Position numbers and translations under genes: made by a program. Below, in pieces: positions 50,427 through 59,429 of a DNA stretch of 64,000 nucleotides; positions within the stretch are counted from its first letter, which is position 1; each line of letters opens with the position of its first letter. The stretch spans positions 1 to 64,000 of the forward strand of contig CADBIY010000003.1 in NCBI GenBank assembly GCA_902794895.1, in the 5' to 3' direction. The stretch comes from Candidatus Avelusimicrobium vaccinum. Lineage in GTDB: Bacteria > Elusimicrobiota > Elusimicrobia > Elusimicrobiales > Elusimicrobiaceae. The notes beneath the pieces are model-generated. The model was not told the DNA's origin, did not search any database, and was given only the letters and a program-made list of their open reading frames with translations.

Positions 50427-51706
50427 TCCTTTTCCCGAAGAATAAACAACCTGAATTAAAACCAAACCAACATTTAGAGGTGTTGGAAACACCTTTCGGA
50501 GTGCGTGCTCTGTATGATTCGGTTTCTTTTTGCAACCGTTGCGGCACCTGCGCACAAGTGTGTCCTTCTTATCATTTAAGCAGAAATGAAATCGATTCCC
50601 CCCGCGGACGGAACCAAGCCATAAGACTTATTTTAGAAGGGAAATTACGTCCGGATGTCTCTGTTTTACAAACCAGTTTAGCTGGATGTACATTATGTGG
50701 CCGTTGTATGCAATCTTGCGCCGGCAAGATACCAACCTCCGATCATGTACTTGAAGTATACCGTTGGTTGGATAAACCCCGGCTCCCTATATTATTGCAC
50801 CAACTTTTTTCGTTGCGCGGGAGCAACCCACAGAAATTTGCACTTCTTTTCCGGTTTATATTGCATATTCGGTTTTGCTGGAATATAGCCGCGTTTATAC
50901 CCGGCCTCAATTGGCTAAAACAAGCCTCCAAACGCATTACCCAAACGCCTAAACTATTATCAAAAATACTGCAAGCCAAAATATACGAAAATAAAAAAAA
51001 CCCAAATTTCATTTATGTGCCTTCGTTTGAAGCGGAATTTTTAATGCCGGAAATTGCCCTTTCTTCTATAAAACTTATTGCCAAAAAGGGCAAAACAATC
51101 TGTTGGCTCAATACGCCTTGCGGACTTTTCGAATATGTATACGGGAACTTACCGCAAAGCAAGCGCTTGTTGCGCAAGTTCATCCGCAAACACCAAAGTA
51201 TAGAGAATGGTCAAGTTCCTTTAGTTACTGACAGTTTGGATGTGTATCATTTTTTACAGAAAGCCCCTCAACTGTTTGCCAAATATAAGCGAATGCACCG
51301 GCAAGCCGAACAGTTTGCCACACAGGTACGCTACATTACCGATTTTTTCCCTGCACAAATTACGGCTTCTTTTCCGGACCCGGTTTCCCTTGATTACGGA
51401 ACCCTGTTTTCCCGGGAAAGCCACCCTATCCGGCAGGCCCATATATTATTCAAAACACTTTTTAAGCAAAATTTTGTAGAGTGTGGGTATACAGATTTTG
51501 ATACCCCTGCTTTCGGTTATGCTTTCACAGCGGGAAATCTAAATAGCCAGATTATGTTTGAACTTGTAAAAACAATCGCCCAGAAACAAACGAAGCATAT
51601 CTTCACTTTTTCCGGGCTGTGTGCTTTGGAACTGAATACGGCGTTCAACACATTGTACCCCGCCGCCAAAGCGCAACATATTGTGCACCTAGCAGATAAA
51701 ATATGA
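50423..51706 (+). CDS. GlcF-like Fe-S protein with degenerate CCG region
   Basis: A 427-residue partner of the flavoprotein. Two 4Fe-4S sites are visible: Cys37/40/43/47 (CNRCGTCAQVCP) and Cys89/92/95/99 (CTLCGRCMQSC). The C-terminal half corresponds in position to the two CCG domains of GlcF, but the motifs are degraded: the CCG cysteines are replaced (for example AFGYAF where CAG/CCG is expected) and no CCG remains. The electron path past the Fe-S clusters is therefore unclear. Start at 50423 overlaps the previous stop by four bases. Confidence 0.82.
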   Translation: MILFPKNKQPELKPNQHLEVLETPFGVRALYDSVSFCNRCGTCAQVCPSYHLSRNEIDSPRGRNQAIRLILEGKLRPDVSVLQTSLAGCTLCGRCMQSCAGKIPTSDHVLEVYRWLDKPRLPILLHQLFSLRGSNPQKFALLFRFILHIRFCWNIAAFIPGLNWLKQASKRITQTPKLLSKILQAKIYENKKNPNFIYVPSFEAEFLMPEIALSSIKLIAKKGKTICWLNTPCGLFEYVYGNLPQSKRLLRKFIRKHQSIENGQVPLVTDSLDVYHFLQKAPQLFAKYKRMHRQAEQFATQVRYITDFFPAQITASFPDPVSLDYGTLFSRESHPIRQAHILFKTLFKQNFVECGYTDFDTPAFGYAFTAGNLNSQIMFELVKTIAQKQTKHIFTFSGLCALELNTAFNTLYPAAKAQHIVHLADKI

Positions 51707-52935
51707 TGAACGCTTTTGGTCCGACAAACCGCAAACGTACCGCAGAAGAAAAACTAAATATGCTGGTAGAATTCGGAGCGCGTATTTCATGTGAATTGCG
51801 CTTAGATAAACTGTTGGATATTATTGCACAGCAAATTAGTACCATGTTGGACGTTGGGCGTTGCACCATTTATTTAACGGATAACGAGTCGCACGAATTG
51901 TGGTCTAAAATTGCACGCGGCAAAGGATTAGAACATACCGAAATCCGCGTTCCCATGAAAGGCAATGGTATTATTTCTGTAGTTGCCCAAACCGGACAAA
52001 CGATTAATTTGGCAAACGCCTATGAAGATCCCCGCTTTTCCATGGACGTAGACATGGTAACAGATTTTCGCACGCGCTCTATGTTGGCGGTGCCGCTTAA
52101 AAATAATTCCGGCCAAGTATTAGGTGTTTTCCAAGTCGCCAATAAGGCGGACGGCTCTGCGTTTGACAAACATGATGAAGGCATTTTACTGCTGCTGGCT
52201 ACGCTGGCGGGTAGCGCCATTGAAATTGCCAAATTGTATCAGGATATTCATGTTTCCCAGTTAGAAACTATTTACCGGCTGGCCGTTACCGCGGAATACC
52301 GCGACCAACAGGATACCCGTTCCCATTTAAAAAACATTAGCATTATTTCTTATTTACTCGCATTAGCCATGGGGCTAAGCAAAAAGGAAGCCGATTTAAT
52401 CAAAAACGCAAGTCCGCTTCATGATATCGGCAAAGTGGCTTTGGCGGATAATATCTTATTAAAACCCGGCAAACTCACTCCGGAAGAATTTGAAATTATG
52501 AAATCTCACACGCTCTATGGCGGCCGAATTTTAGAGGGAGCCCATTCTAAAGTATTGCAAACCGCCCATAAAATGAGTTTATACCACCACGAAAAATGGA
52601 ATGGAAAAGGTTATCCGAAAGGATTAAAAGGCGAAGAAATCCCCTTGGAAGCACGTATTTTGACCGTGGCGGATGTGTTTGATGCTTTGTGTGTATTCCG
52701 TGTATATAAAAAAGCATGGCCCACCAGCGAGGCGTATGCGTATATTCTGGAACAATCCGGGCAATCCTTTGATCCGCGTTGCGTGGAGGCCTTTAAAAAG
52801 ATTTATCCTTCTGTGCGTAAATTATATGCACATTTATCGGTAAATCAACCGAGATACAAGCCTTCGGCAGAACCACCTTCGAAGCCCAACAACGAACCCA
52901 AAACCATTACCACACCTAACCACAAATTGCCTTAA
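51703..52935 (+). CDS. GAF-HD-GYP cyclic-di-GMP phosphodiesterase-like
   Basis: A 410-residue sensor-effector. A GAF domain (about 20-175) begins with ISCELRLDKLLDII. The HD-GYP domain follows: HDIGK, then HHEKWNGKGYPKGLKG with the GYP motif, both intact. Family members hydrolyse cyclic-di-GMP. The upstream overlap with the GlcF stop (TGATGA) shows coupled translation. No GGDEF protein is in the window. A Pro/Lys/Thr-rich tail of 30 residues closes the chain. The start could be the next codon (51706). Confidence 0.85.
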   Translation: MMNAFGPTNRKRTAEEKLNMLVEFGARISCELRLDKLLDIIAQQISTMLDVGRCTIYLTDNESHELWSKIARGKGLEHTEIRVPMKGNGIISVVAQTGQTINLANAYEDPRFSMDVDMVTDFRTRSMLAVPLKNNSGQVLGVFQVANKADGSAFDKHDEGILLLLATLAGSAIEIAKLYQDIHVSQLETIYRLAVTAEYRDQQDTRSHLKNISIISYLLALAMGLSKKEADLIKNASPLHDIGKVALADNILLKPGKLTPEEFEIMKSHTLYGGRILEGAHSKVLQTAHKMSLYHHEKWNGKGYPKGLKGEEIPLEARILTVADVFDALCVFRVYKKAWPTSEAYAYILEQSGQSFDPRCVEAFKKIYPSVRKLYAHLSVNQPRYKPSAEPPSKPNNEPKTITTPNHKLP

Positions 52936-52968
52936 TTAAATCCCTGGCGCAACCGGGGATTTTTATTT
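52936..52968 (+). terminator. Terminator after HD-GYP gene
   Basis: AAATCCC-GG and CC-GGGATTT around CGCAA, then TTTTTATTTT. It ends the glycolate-oxidase-like operon. Confidence 0.75.
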
Positions 52969-53050
52969 TCTAACCGCTCCCAAAATACTACAATATAGTG
53001 TCCTTTTGGCTTTCAACCTTAAGTACAATTTTTTATTTAACGAGGTTATG

Positions 53051-54133
53051 ATGGAAAAAGAGACTGTTCTGGTCGGCTTGTCCGGCGGCGTGGATTCTGC
53101 CGCGGCCGCCGTATTACTGAAGGAACAAGGATACCGCGTTATAGGAGCAACCATGCTCGTATGGGATCCTTCACTTCCTGTTCCGCAAGGAACTTACCAA
53201 AAAAATGCGTGTTTATCTCCCGAGAAGGAAGATTTAACCGAAATTAAACAAATTGCCCAAAAATTGGGTATTGAGCATATTGAAGTGGATTGCCGCGAGC
53301 AATACCGCAAAGTTGTGCTCGATAATTTTCGCCTGGAATATGCGTGCGGACGCACGCCAAATCCCTGTGTGCTGTGCAATAGTTTTATTAAATTTGGCGT
53401 ACTGCCCAGTTCCGCGCGCGCACAAGGGATCCTGTTTGATAAATTTGCAACCGGACACTATGCACGCGTTTGTTTTGATGAAAATACCGGCAAATATCTG
53501 TTAAAAAAAGCCGTTGATTTATCGCGCGACCAAAGTTATTTTCTACACCGCTTGGGCCAGGTTCAATTAGCAAGCGTACTGTTTCCGCTGGGAGAAAAAA
53601 CAAAACCGCAAATTCGCGAAGTGGCCCGCGCCGCCGGGTTAGCCGTGGCTGATAAAGAAGATAGTCAAGATTTCTACTGCGGTGATTACAATGACCTTTT
53701 GAACTTCCCCAACAAACCCGGAGATATTATTACTACCGACGGAAAAGTGGTTGCGCGTCATAACGGCATTTGGGGATATACCATCGGCAAACGCAAGGGA
53801 CTTGGCATTAGCGGTTTTCCGGTTCCCATGTATGTAGTGGATATTAACGCGGATAAAAACCAAGTCATTATCGGCCCGAAGGAATCCCTCTACAAAAACC
53901 GTTTAACCGCCTGCAACGTCAGTTGGGTAAGCGGAGAACCGCCTGCTCCTAATTTTGATTGCGAAATTAAAATCCGTAATTTACATTTACCTGCCAAAGC
54001 GCACGTTCGCGTATTGGAAGGTACAAAAATAGAAGCCGTATTTGATGCCCCGCAACTCTCCATTACTGCCGGGCAAAGTGCCGTGATGTATAACGGGGAT
54101 ATTGTGCTAGGCGGTGGGATGATTGAATCCTAG
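53051..54133 (+). CDS. mnmA: tRNA 2-thiouridylase
   Basis: A 360-residue MnmA that thiolates U34 of tRNA. PP-loop SGGVDS at residues 11-16. The catalytic Cys pair is in PNPCVLCN and SQDFYCG. Start at ATG 53051 rather than 53048 because GAGG then sits five bases upstream. Independent gene. Confidence 0.93.
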   Translation: MEKETVLVGLSGGVDSAAAAVLLKEQGYRVIGATMLVWDPSLPVPQGTYQKNACLSPEKEDLTEIKQIAQKLGIEHIEVDCREQYRKVVLDNFRLEYACGRTPNPCVLCNSFIKFGVLPSSARAQGILFDKFATGHYARVCFDENTGKYLLKKAVDLSRDQSYFLHRLGQVQLASVLFPLGEKTKPQIREVARAAGLAVADKEDSQDFYCGDYNDLLNFPNKPGDIITTDGKVVARHNGIWGYTIGKRKGLGISGFPVPMYVVDINADKNQVIIGPKESLYKNRLTACNVSWVSGEPPAPNFDCEIKIRNLHLPAKAHVRVLEGTKIEAVFDAPQLSITAGQSAVMYNGDIVLGGGMIES

Positions 54134-54167
54134 CCGGACGAACGGACAGGCAACATTACCGTATTAT

Positions 54168-54205
54168 AAAACTCCCTCTGCTTTTGCAGAAGGAGTTTCA
54201 TTTTT
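54168..54205 (+). terminator. Terminator of mnmA
   Basis: AAACTCC-TCTGC and GCAGA-GGAGTTT with a TTTT loop, followed by TTTTT. Confidence 0.78.
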
Positions 54206-54290
54206 AATAACAAAAGAAGTGCATCAAAAAACAAATCAAGCCCTTTTAAAAATTGCTTCACTTGTTCTTTTCAACAACATAGTAGAATGT

Positions 54291-55406
54291 TTATTTACCA
54301 AATAAATCTTCCAAAAAACTTTTCTTTTTACCGCCCATTTCTGCGGCTAGTGCTTCCAATAATTCTTTTTGTTTGGAAGTGGTTTTTTTGGGAACTTCTA
54401 TCTTTACATTTACCAACAAATCGCCAAAACCTTTTTTCCCGAGTTTCGGCATGCCGTTACCCTGCATTTTAAGCACAGATCCAAATTGCGTACCTTTGGG
54501 AATTGTCATTTCCACTTCTTTACCTTCAATCGTCGGTACTTTGATACTGCCGCCGAGCACCGCTTGCGGGAACGTAATGGGCGCATCCAACAGCAAATCA
54601 TCCCCGGCCCGGCGGAAAATTTTATGTTCTTTGACTTGTACTTCCACGTATAAGTCTCCAAAGCCGCCGCCATTCGTACCAATATCACCGCCATTTGAAA
54701 CACGTAAGGTAACACCCGTTCTCACGCCGGAAGGAACCTTTACGGTAATTTGTTCTTTTACGCGCTTGTGACCGCTTCCGCGGCATTCCGGGCACGGCTT
54801 TTCAACGACGGTCCCTCTACCGCCGCAATCCGGGCATACTTGACGCATACTAAAAAATCCTTGGGAATAAGTAACCGTTCCGGAACCGTTACACGAGCGG
54901 CAAGTCTTTCTTGCACTGCCCGGGGCTGCTCCGGAGCCGTCACAGGCCGAACAATTATCTAACCGCGTGTAATCTACCGGCACTTCTTTGCCGCTAAAGG
55001 CTTCCTCTAACGTAAGCGAAATATCTAATTTTAAATCTTCCCCACGCTGGGCACGCGGTGCTCCGCCGCGACGGCCAAATCCGCCTCCGAAAACATCTCC
55101 AAAAATGGAGCCAAACACATCACTAAAATCCCCAAAACCATTCGCGTTAAATCCGCCAAAACCACCGGCACCGTTTACCCCGTCATGACCATATTGGTCA
55201 TACATCTGTTTTTTTTGCGGATCCGATAAAACGGAGAACGCTTCATTTACTTTTTTGAATTGTTCTTCGGCATTTTTATCCCCGGGGTTACGATCCGGAT
55301 GATATTTCATGGCCTGACGGCGGAAGGCGGATTTGATTTCCACTTCCGTAGCCGACCGTTCAATTCCTAAAATTTGATAGTAATCTTCTTTCATGGTTGT
55401 GGGCAT
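54291..55406 (-). CDS. dnaJ: Chaperone DnaJ, type I
   Basis: A 371-residue DnaJ, co-chaperone of DnaK. J domain with HPDRNPG near residue 36, Gly/Phe-rich region, four CxxCxGxG repeats (CSACDGSG, CRSCNGSG, CPDCGGRG, CPECRGSG), then the C-terminal substrate-binding domains. Starts MPTTMKEDYY or four codons later (MKEDYY); neither has a clear ribosome site. dnaK and grpE are not in the window. Confidence 0.96.
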   Translation of the reverse strand: MPTTMKEDYYQILGIERSATEVEIKSAFRRQAMKYHPDRNPGDKNAEEQFKKVNEAFSVLSDPQKKQMYDQYGHDGVNGAGGFGGFNANGFGDFSDVFGSIFGDVFGGGFGRRGGAPRAQRGEDLKLDISLTLEEAFSGKEVPVDYTRLDNCSACDGSGAAPGSARKTCRSCNGSGTVTYSQGFFSMRQVCPDCGGRGTVVEKPCPECRGSGHKRVKEQITVKVPSGVRTGVTLRVSNGGDIGTNGGGFGDLYVEVQVKEHKIFRRAGDDLLLDAPITFPQAVLGGSIKVPTIEGKEVEMTIPKGTQFGSVLKMQGNGMPKLGKKGFGDLLVNVKIEVPKKTTSKQKELLEALAAEMGGKKKSFLEDLFGK

Positions 55407-55482
55407 ACTGAAAATCTAATTAAAAATTCTTATCTATATTTTATTAAATTTAAAGTGCCTTTGCTCCTAACAGTTAATTTTC

Positions 55483-55488
55483 TATAAT
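55483..55488 (+). promoter_or_regulatory. -10 of first GT2 gene, seven bases from ATG
   Basis: TATAAT ends seven bases before the ATG at 55495; TTGCTC at 55461-55466 is a possible -35. A transcript beginning at the ATG would be leaderless. Confidence 0.55.
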
Positions 55489-55494
55489 AAAATT

Positions 55495-56514
55495 ATGTCC
55501 AATCAACCGCTCATTTCCGTCATTATTCCCGTTTACAATGTGGAAAAATATTTGCCCCGTTGCTTAGATAGCGTGGTAAAACAAACTTATACAAATTTGG
55601 AAATTATTTTAGTAGATGACGGGTCTACGGATTCTTGCCCAAAAATTTGCGACAAATACGCTCAAAAAGACAAACGCATTTTTGTTATTCATCAAACCAA
55701 TAGCGGCTTGCCAGCGGCCCGCAATTCTGGCATGGACCATATGCACGGGGAATTTTTCACGTTTATAGACAGCGACGATTGGGTAACACCCGATTATTGC
55801 CAAACATTGCTAAACACAATCACTCATACAAAAACAGATGTCGCCACCGCTAATTATACTTATGCTTACGAAAAAGATATTAAACCTTCCTTCTGTCCTC
55901 AATCCGGAGACAAAATTTTTTTAACAGAAGAAGAAATACTCCGGTTTGGTTTTACATATCATCATACAGCATGGTTAAAATTATATCGTACCTCTGTTTG
56001 CGCTTCGCTTCGATTTGATCCCAACTATACTTTAAGCGAAGATCTTGATTTCTTTTTTCGGCTCTGCAAACAAATCAAATCGCTGGCCTATACAGAGGCA
56101 GTCTTGCTCTATTATTACCAACACCCTACTTCTTTACTCCGTAGCGTGGATGTAGCCGGACGCAAAAAAATTTTAATTTTATACGAAACGATAGAAAACT
56201 ATTGTAAGGAAAAACATTTCATCAAGGCGCAACCTCTAATTCGCTCTTTTCAATTAGAATACGGATGCATACTTGCCGTTTTGCTCATTGTTGATAACAC
56301 CTCTTTTAAAAACCCGGATTTACAAGAAATTTATAGTTGGGTAAAAAAGAATAAAAGAGATATTTTTCATCTGAAATCCATGCAAATGCTCGGTCATCTT
56401 TTTATACGAATGTTTTATTTTTTCCCGCGCTTAACCGCTTGTATTTTCCGAACACCAGTGATTAAATATCCTCTAAAGAAAATTGTTTTAAAAAGGGTGT
56501 TAAAAGCATGTTAA
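55495..56514 (+). CDS. GT2 family glycosyltransferase (first of three)
   Basis: A 339-residue GT-A enzyme. N-terminal SVIIPVYNVEKYLPRCLDS, the nucleotide Asp in VDDGSTD, and DSDDW (the DxD-type metal site) are all intact. The C-terminal third is basic and amphipathic, suggesting membrane association. It transfers a sugar to a glycan or surface polymer. Overlaps the next gene by seven bases. Its first 117 bases are nearly identical to the next gene. Confidence 0.88.
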   Translation: MSNQPLISVIIPVYNVEKYLPRCLDSVVKQTYTNLEIILVDDGSTDSCPKICDKYAQKDKRIFVIHQTNSGLPAARNSGMDHMHGEFFTFIDSDDWVTPDYCQTLLNTITHTKTDVATANYTYAYEKDIKPSFCPQSGDKIFLTEEEILRFGFTYHHTAWLKLYRTSVCASLRFDPNYTLSEDLDFFFRLCKQIKSLAYTEAVLLYYYQHPTSLLRSVDVAGRKKILILYETIENYCKEKHFIKAQPLIRSFQLEYGCILAVLLIVDNTSFKNPDLQEIYSWVKKNKRDIFHLKSMQMLGHLFIRMFYFFPRLTACIFRTPVIKYPLKKIVLKRVLKAC

Positions 56515-57557
56515 AAACCAAAAATTCCCCGTTAATTTCCGTCATTATTCCCGTTTACAATGTGGAAAAATATTTGCCCCGTTGCTTAGATAGCGTGGTA
56601 AAACAAACTTATACAAATTTGGAAATTATTTTAATTGATGACGGATCTACGGATAATTCTCTAAAACTTTGTCAAAATTATGCACAAAAAGATAAACGTA
56701 TCCGTATTTTTCATCAAGAAAATCAAGGCGTTTCGGCCGCCCGAAATTTAGGGTTAGATAAAGCCACCGGGGAATTTATTACGTTCATAGATAGCGACGA
56801 TTGGGTGCTAACACATTACGTGCAACGTTTATGGGAACTCATACAATGCTATCAAACGGATATTGCGTTGGGCTGTTTAATTGAACAATATGACAACCAA
56901 TCCCCCGTATTTTCTCCGCGTTCATATCATAGTGCATGTATTTCCAGCGAACAGAGTTTTTTGGGGTCTTCTCACCATACACCTGCAAATGCCGCTGCCA
57001 AACTGTATAGAAAATCTGTTATAAATAAACTCCGTTTTGATACAAAATTTGCGTTGGCAGAAGATATCCTGTTTTTCTTGAATGCACTCAAACACGTAAC
57101 AAAAGTCGCATCTACCAACGAACCCATTTATGTGTATTGCCGACGCAATGATTCAGCCACTTCACACCCTTCCATCCAGGCGCGCTATTTAACTTTTACA
57201 CTTTGGCAACAAATACTGGATTTTTGCCAAAAAAACAGCTATCAAACAATTATACACCCCGTATCGGAACTTTTATTAGCCTCAGCCGTAGGCTTATCAG
57301 TTTCGATTCTGGTAGACAAAGAAGATCCGGCCAACCATACTGATTTTATGCGGGAAAGTTTAACCTTTCTGCAGAAGCACAAAGCCTCTATTGTGTCATG
57401 TACCGTAATGGGCCGTGCGGGAAAAGTTTTCATCTATATATATATTCATTTTCCGAAAATGATTACTTTTTGTTGCCGTCTGCCGATAATAAGACCCTTT
57501 TTAAATTATTTGGTGGCCAAAAGACTGGCCCGATATAAAGTACCCGTTTTCCAATAA
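56508..57557 (+). CDS. GT2 family glycosyltransferase (second of three)
   Basis: A 349-residue paralogue of the gene upstream, with SVIIPVYNVEKYLPR, IDDGSTD and DSDDW. The 99 bases 56535-56633 match 55513-55611 exactly, but downstream similarity falls off. The C-terminal region is unlike its neighbour's, so the acceptor is probably different. Confidence 0.88.
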   Translation: MLKTKNSPLISVIIPVYNVEKYLPRCLDSVVKQTYTNLEIILIDDGSTDNSLKLCQNYAQKDKRIRIFHQENQGVSAARNLGLDKATGEFITFIDSDDWVLTHYVQRLWELIQCYQTDIALGCLIEQYDNQSPVFSPRSYHSACISSEQSFLGSSHHTPANAAAKLYRKSVINKLRFDTKFALAEDILFFLNALKHVTKVASTNEPIYVYCRRNDSATSHPSIQARYLTFTLWQQILDFCQKNSYQTIIHPVSELLLASAVGLSVSILVDKEDPANHTDFMRESLTFLQKHKASIVSCTVMGRAGKVFIYIYIHFPKMITFCCRLPIIRPFLNYLVAKRLARYKVPVFQ

Positions 57558-57569
57558 ATCATTATTTTC

Positions 57570-57575
57570 TATAAT
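57570..57575 (+). promoter_or_regulatory. -10 of third GT2 gene, seven bases from ATG
   Basis: TATAAT ends seven bases before ATG 57582 with no Shine-Dalgarno, as before the first GT2 gene. The -35 is weak. Confidence 0.5.
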
Positions 57576-57581
57576 AAACCC

Positions 57582-58589
57582 ATGAAAAATCTCCCTCTTA
57601 TTTCCGTCATTGTTCCCATATATAACGTGGAGGAGTATTTACCGCGTTGCTTAGATAGTATTATCGGGCAGAGTTACAAAAATTTAGAAATTATTCTCGT
57701 AGACGATGGATCCGGGGATTATTCTTCTCAAATTTGTGATCAATATGAGCAGAAAGATTCGCGCATCAAAGTGATTCATCAAAAAAATAAAGGATTGCCC
57801 TCTGCCCGTAACAGTGGCATGGACTTGATGCAAGGGGATTTTTTTACTTTTGTAGATGCAGATGATTGGATCAGAAAAGATTGTATAGAACTTCTTTATC
57901 AAGAACAGCAAAAAACGAATGCCGATTTGATAACAAGTTCTTTTTACTATGCTTTTGATTCTCACATTATAGAAAAACGCTTTATTCCTTTGAATCTTCC
58001 GGTTAATTTGCCCCCCGGGCAATTTTTATTTTCTTTACTTAAGCAGCAAAATTTTTTCGCTTGGAATAAATTATACCGCCGAAGTTGGGTAGCAAACAAT
58101 CGCTTTGATCCCCGTTACAGTATTGCAGAGGATTGGTATTTTGTATCGCACATGTCAAAAAAAGCAGGCCGTTTGGCACACGTAAAAAGTCCGTTGTATT
58201 TTTATTATCAACGCCCGTCTTCGCTTTTACATACCGGCTCTAGCCAACAATGGTATCTGGCTATGCGGCTTGGATTGCACCGATACAACGAATTTAAAAA
58301 AAACAACTATACTCCCCTGCAAAAGGAACTGCAAGGCTCTTTATTCTCTTTTGCCGGGGCTTTTGCATTAGTAGCCTTGCTAGAAAAACCTGCTCCACTG
58401 CATCAAATCCGAAAAGCACGAAAAATTTTCAAAACACATCTGTTGCAACTTCCCACGGCTCCCATTATTGGGATAGCGGGAAAAACTTTCGCACTATTGC
58501 TTGTTTTCTTTCCGCACCTGCTTCACAAACTATGTCAGTTATCGCCCGTCAACCGTTGGTTAAAAGAAATGTTTTCTAAAACTCGATAA
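57582..58589 (+). CDS. GT2 family glycosyltransferase (third of three)
   Basis: A 335-residue third member with SVIVPIYNVEEYLPR, VDDGSGD and DADDW. It is less similar to the first two at DNA level but clearly paralogous. It has its own promoter-like -10. Together the three could build one surface glycan, but no transport or ligase gene adjoins. Confidence 0.88.
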   Translation: MKNLPLISVIVPIYNVEEYLPRCLDSIIGQSYKNLEIILVDDGSGDYSSQICDQYEQKDSRIKVIHQKNKGLPSARNSGMDLMQGDFFTFVDADDWIRKDCIELLYQEQQKTNADLITSSFYYAFDSHIIEKRFIPLNLPVNLPPGQFLFSLLKQQNFFAWNKLYRRSWVANNRFDPRYSIAEDWYFVSHMSKKAGRLAHVKSPLYFYYQRPSSLLHTGSSQQWYLAMRLGLHRYNEFKKNNYTPLQKELQGSLFSFAGAFALVALLEKPAPLHQIRKARKIFKTHLLQLPTAPIIGIAGKTFALLLVFFPHLLHKLCQLSPVNRWLKEMFSKTR

Positions 58590-58607
58590 GATGATTGTGC
58601 TATATTT

Positions 58608-58660
58608 ATGCTATAATTAGAGTAGCGGATTTTCCGATAATGGAAAATCCCGATGGAAAA
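58608..58660 (+). promoter_or_regulatory. rplU promoter and leader hairpin
   Basis: Extended -10 TG-C-TATAAT (58609-58617). A perfect 9-bp hairpin GGATTTTCC/GGAAAATCC (58627-58635 with 58642-58650, six-base loop) follows, and then CCCGATGGAAAA (58649-58660), a relative of the rpsJ/rplJ leader motif, ends three bases before the ATG. Autoregulation by L21 is a reasonable inference. Confidence 0.6.
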
Positions 58661-58663
58661 ATT

Positions 58664-58972
58664 ATGTACGCAATTATTGAAACTGGTGGAAAACAGTACT
58701 GGGTAAAACCCGGTCAAGATCTGCAGGTTGAAAAACTGGACGCGAAGGCCGGCGACAAAGTAGAATTAAAAGTACTTTGGGCCGCTGACGAAGAAGGTAC
58801 CTCAGCAGATACCAAAGCTGCGCAAGCAGCCAAGGTCACCGCTCAAGTGGTTAAACATTTGAGAGGTCCGAAAATCCGTGTCTTCAAAAAACGCCCGAAA
58901 AAAGGTTACGAAAGAACCATCGGACACAGACAGGATTTAACGCAAATTAAAATCACGGATATCCAGCTCTAA
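58664..58972 (+). CDS. rplU: 50S ribosomal protein L21
   Basis: A 102-residue L21. MYAIIETGGKQYWVKPGQ is the family start; the longer in-frame start at 58595 lies in the promoter and is rejected. RVFKKRPKKGYERTIGHRQ is the C-terminal signature. Followed by rpmA after 14 bases, the usual pair. Confidence 0.96.
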   Translation: MYAIIETGGKQYWVKPGQDLQVEKLDAKAGDKVELKVLWAADEEGTSADTKAAQAAKVTAQVVKHLRGPKIRVFKKRPKKGYERTIGHRQDLTQIKITDIQL

Positions 58973-58986
58973 TTGGGAGATAAACA

Positions 58987-59382
58987 ATGGCACATACAAA
59001 AGCACAAGGTTCTTCCTCTAACGGAAGAGACAGCCACGGCCAACGTTTAGGCATTAAACGCTATGGTTCCCAGTTTGTAAACGCTGGGGAAATTATCGTC
59101 CGCCAACGCGGTACCAAATTCTTGCCCGGTACCAACGTTTCCAGAGCGAGCGATGACAGCCTTTTTGCCCGCGTAAGCGGCATTGTTACCTTTGAATGGG
59201 TAACCAGAGGCAAAAAACAAATTTCCGTGTACCCCAAAGTTGCGGAAACCAAAGAAGCCAAAAAAGAGCCTGCTAAAAAAGCCGTAAAGGCCGCGCCGAA
59301 AACCGCTGCCCCCAAAGCTGCCAAGGCTCCCGCTAAAAAAACAGCTGCTAAAAAACCGGCAGCCCAAAAAGCGGATAAATAA
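58987..59382 (+). CDS. rpmA: 50S ribosomal protein L27 with long basic tail
   Basis: A 131-residue protein. Residues 1-85 are a normal L27, starting [15 protein letters not shown] without the cleavable N-terminal extension of Firmicutes. Residues 86-131 are an Ala/Lys/Pro-rich tail ([17 protein letters not shown]), in frame and ending just before the terminator, so it is not a frameshift product. Such a tail is unusual for L27 and might bind RNA or ribosomal surfaces. Confidence 0.95.
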   Translation: MAHTKAQGSSSNGRDSHGQRLGIKRYGSQFVNAGEIIVRQRGTKFLPGTNVSRASDDSLFARVSGIVTFEWVTRGKKQISVYPKVAETKEAKKEPAKKAVKAAPKTAAPKAAKAPAKKTAAKKPAAQKADK

Positions 59383-59398
59383 ACTTTTGGCCAGTTAA

Positions 59399-59429
59399 AG
59401 CGGCAGGATCCGTCCTGCCGCTTTTTTTG
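59399..59429 (+). terminator. Terminator of rplU-rpmA
   Basis: AGCGGCAGGA and TCCTGCCGCT around TCCG, followed by T7. Confidence 0.9.

Noticed and set aside
54291-55406. dnaJ as part of a dnaK operon
   Set aside because: No dnaK, grpE or hrcA is adjacent; dnaJ stands alone here.
58595-58972. Longer rplU start at 58595
   Set aside because: It would read through the TATAAT promoter and leader hairpin; L21 begins at 58664.
58987-59382. L27 tail as a frameshift artefact
   Set aside because: The tail is in the same frame, keeps biased Lys/Ala codon use and stops 15 bases before the terminator.
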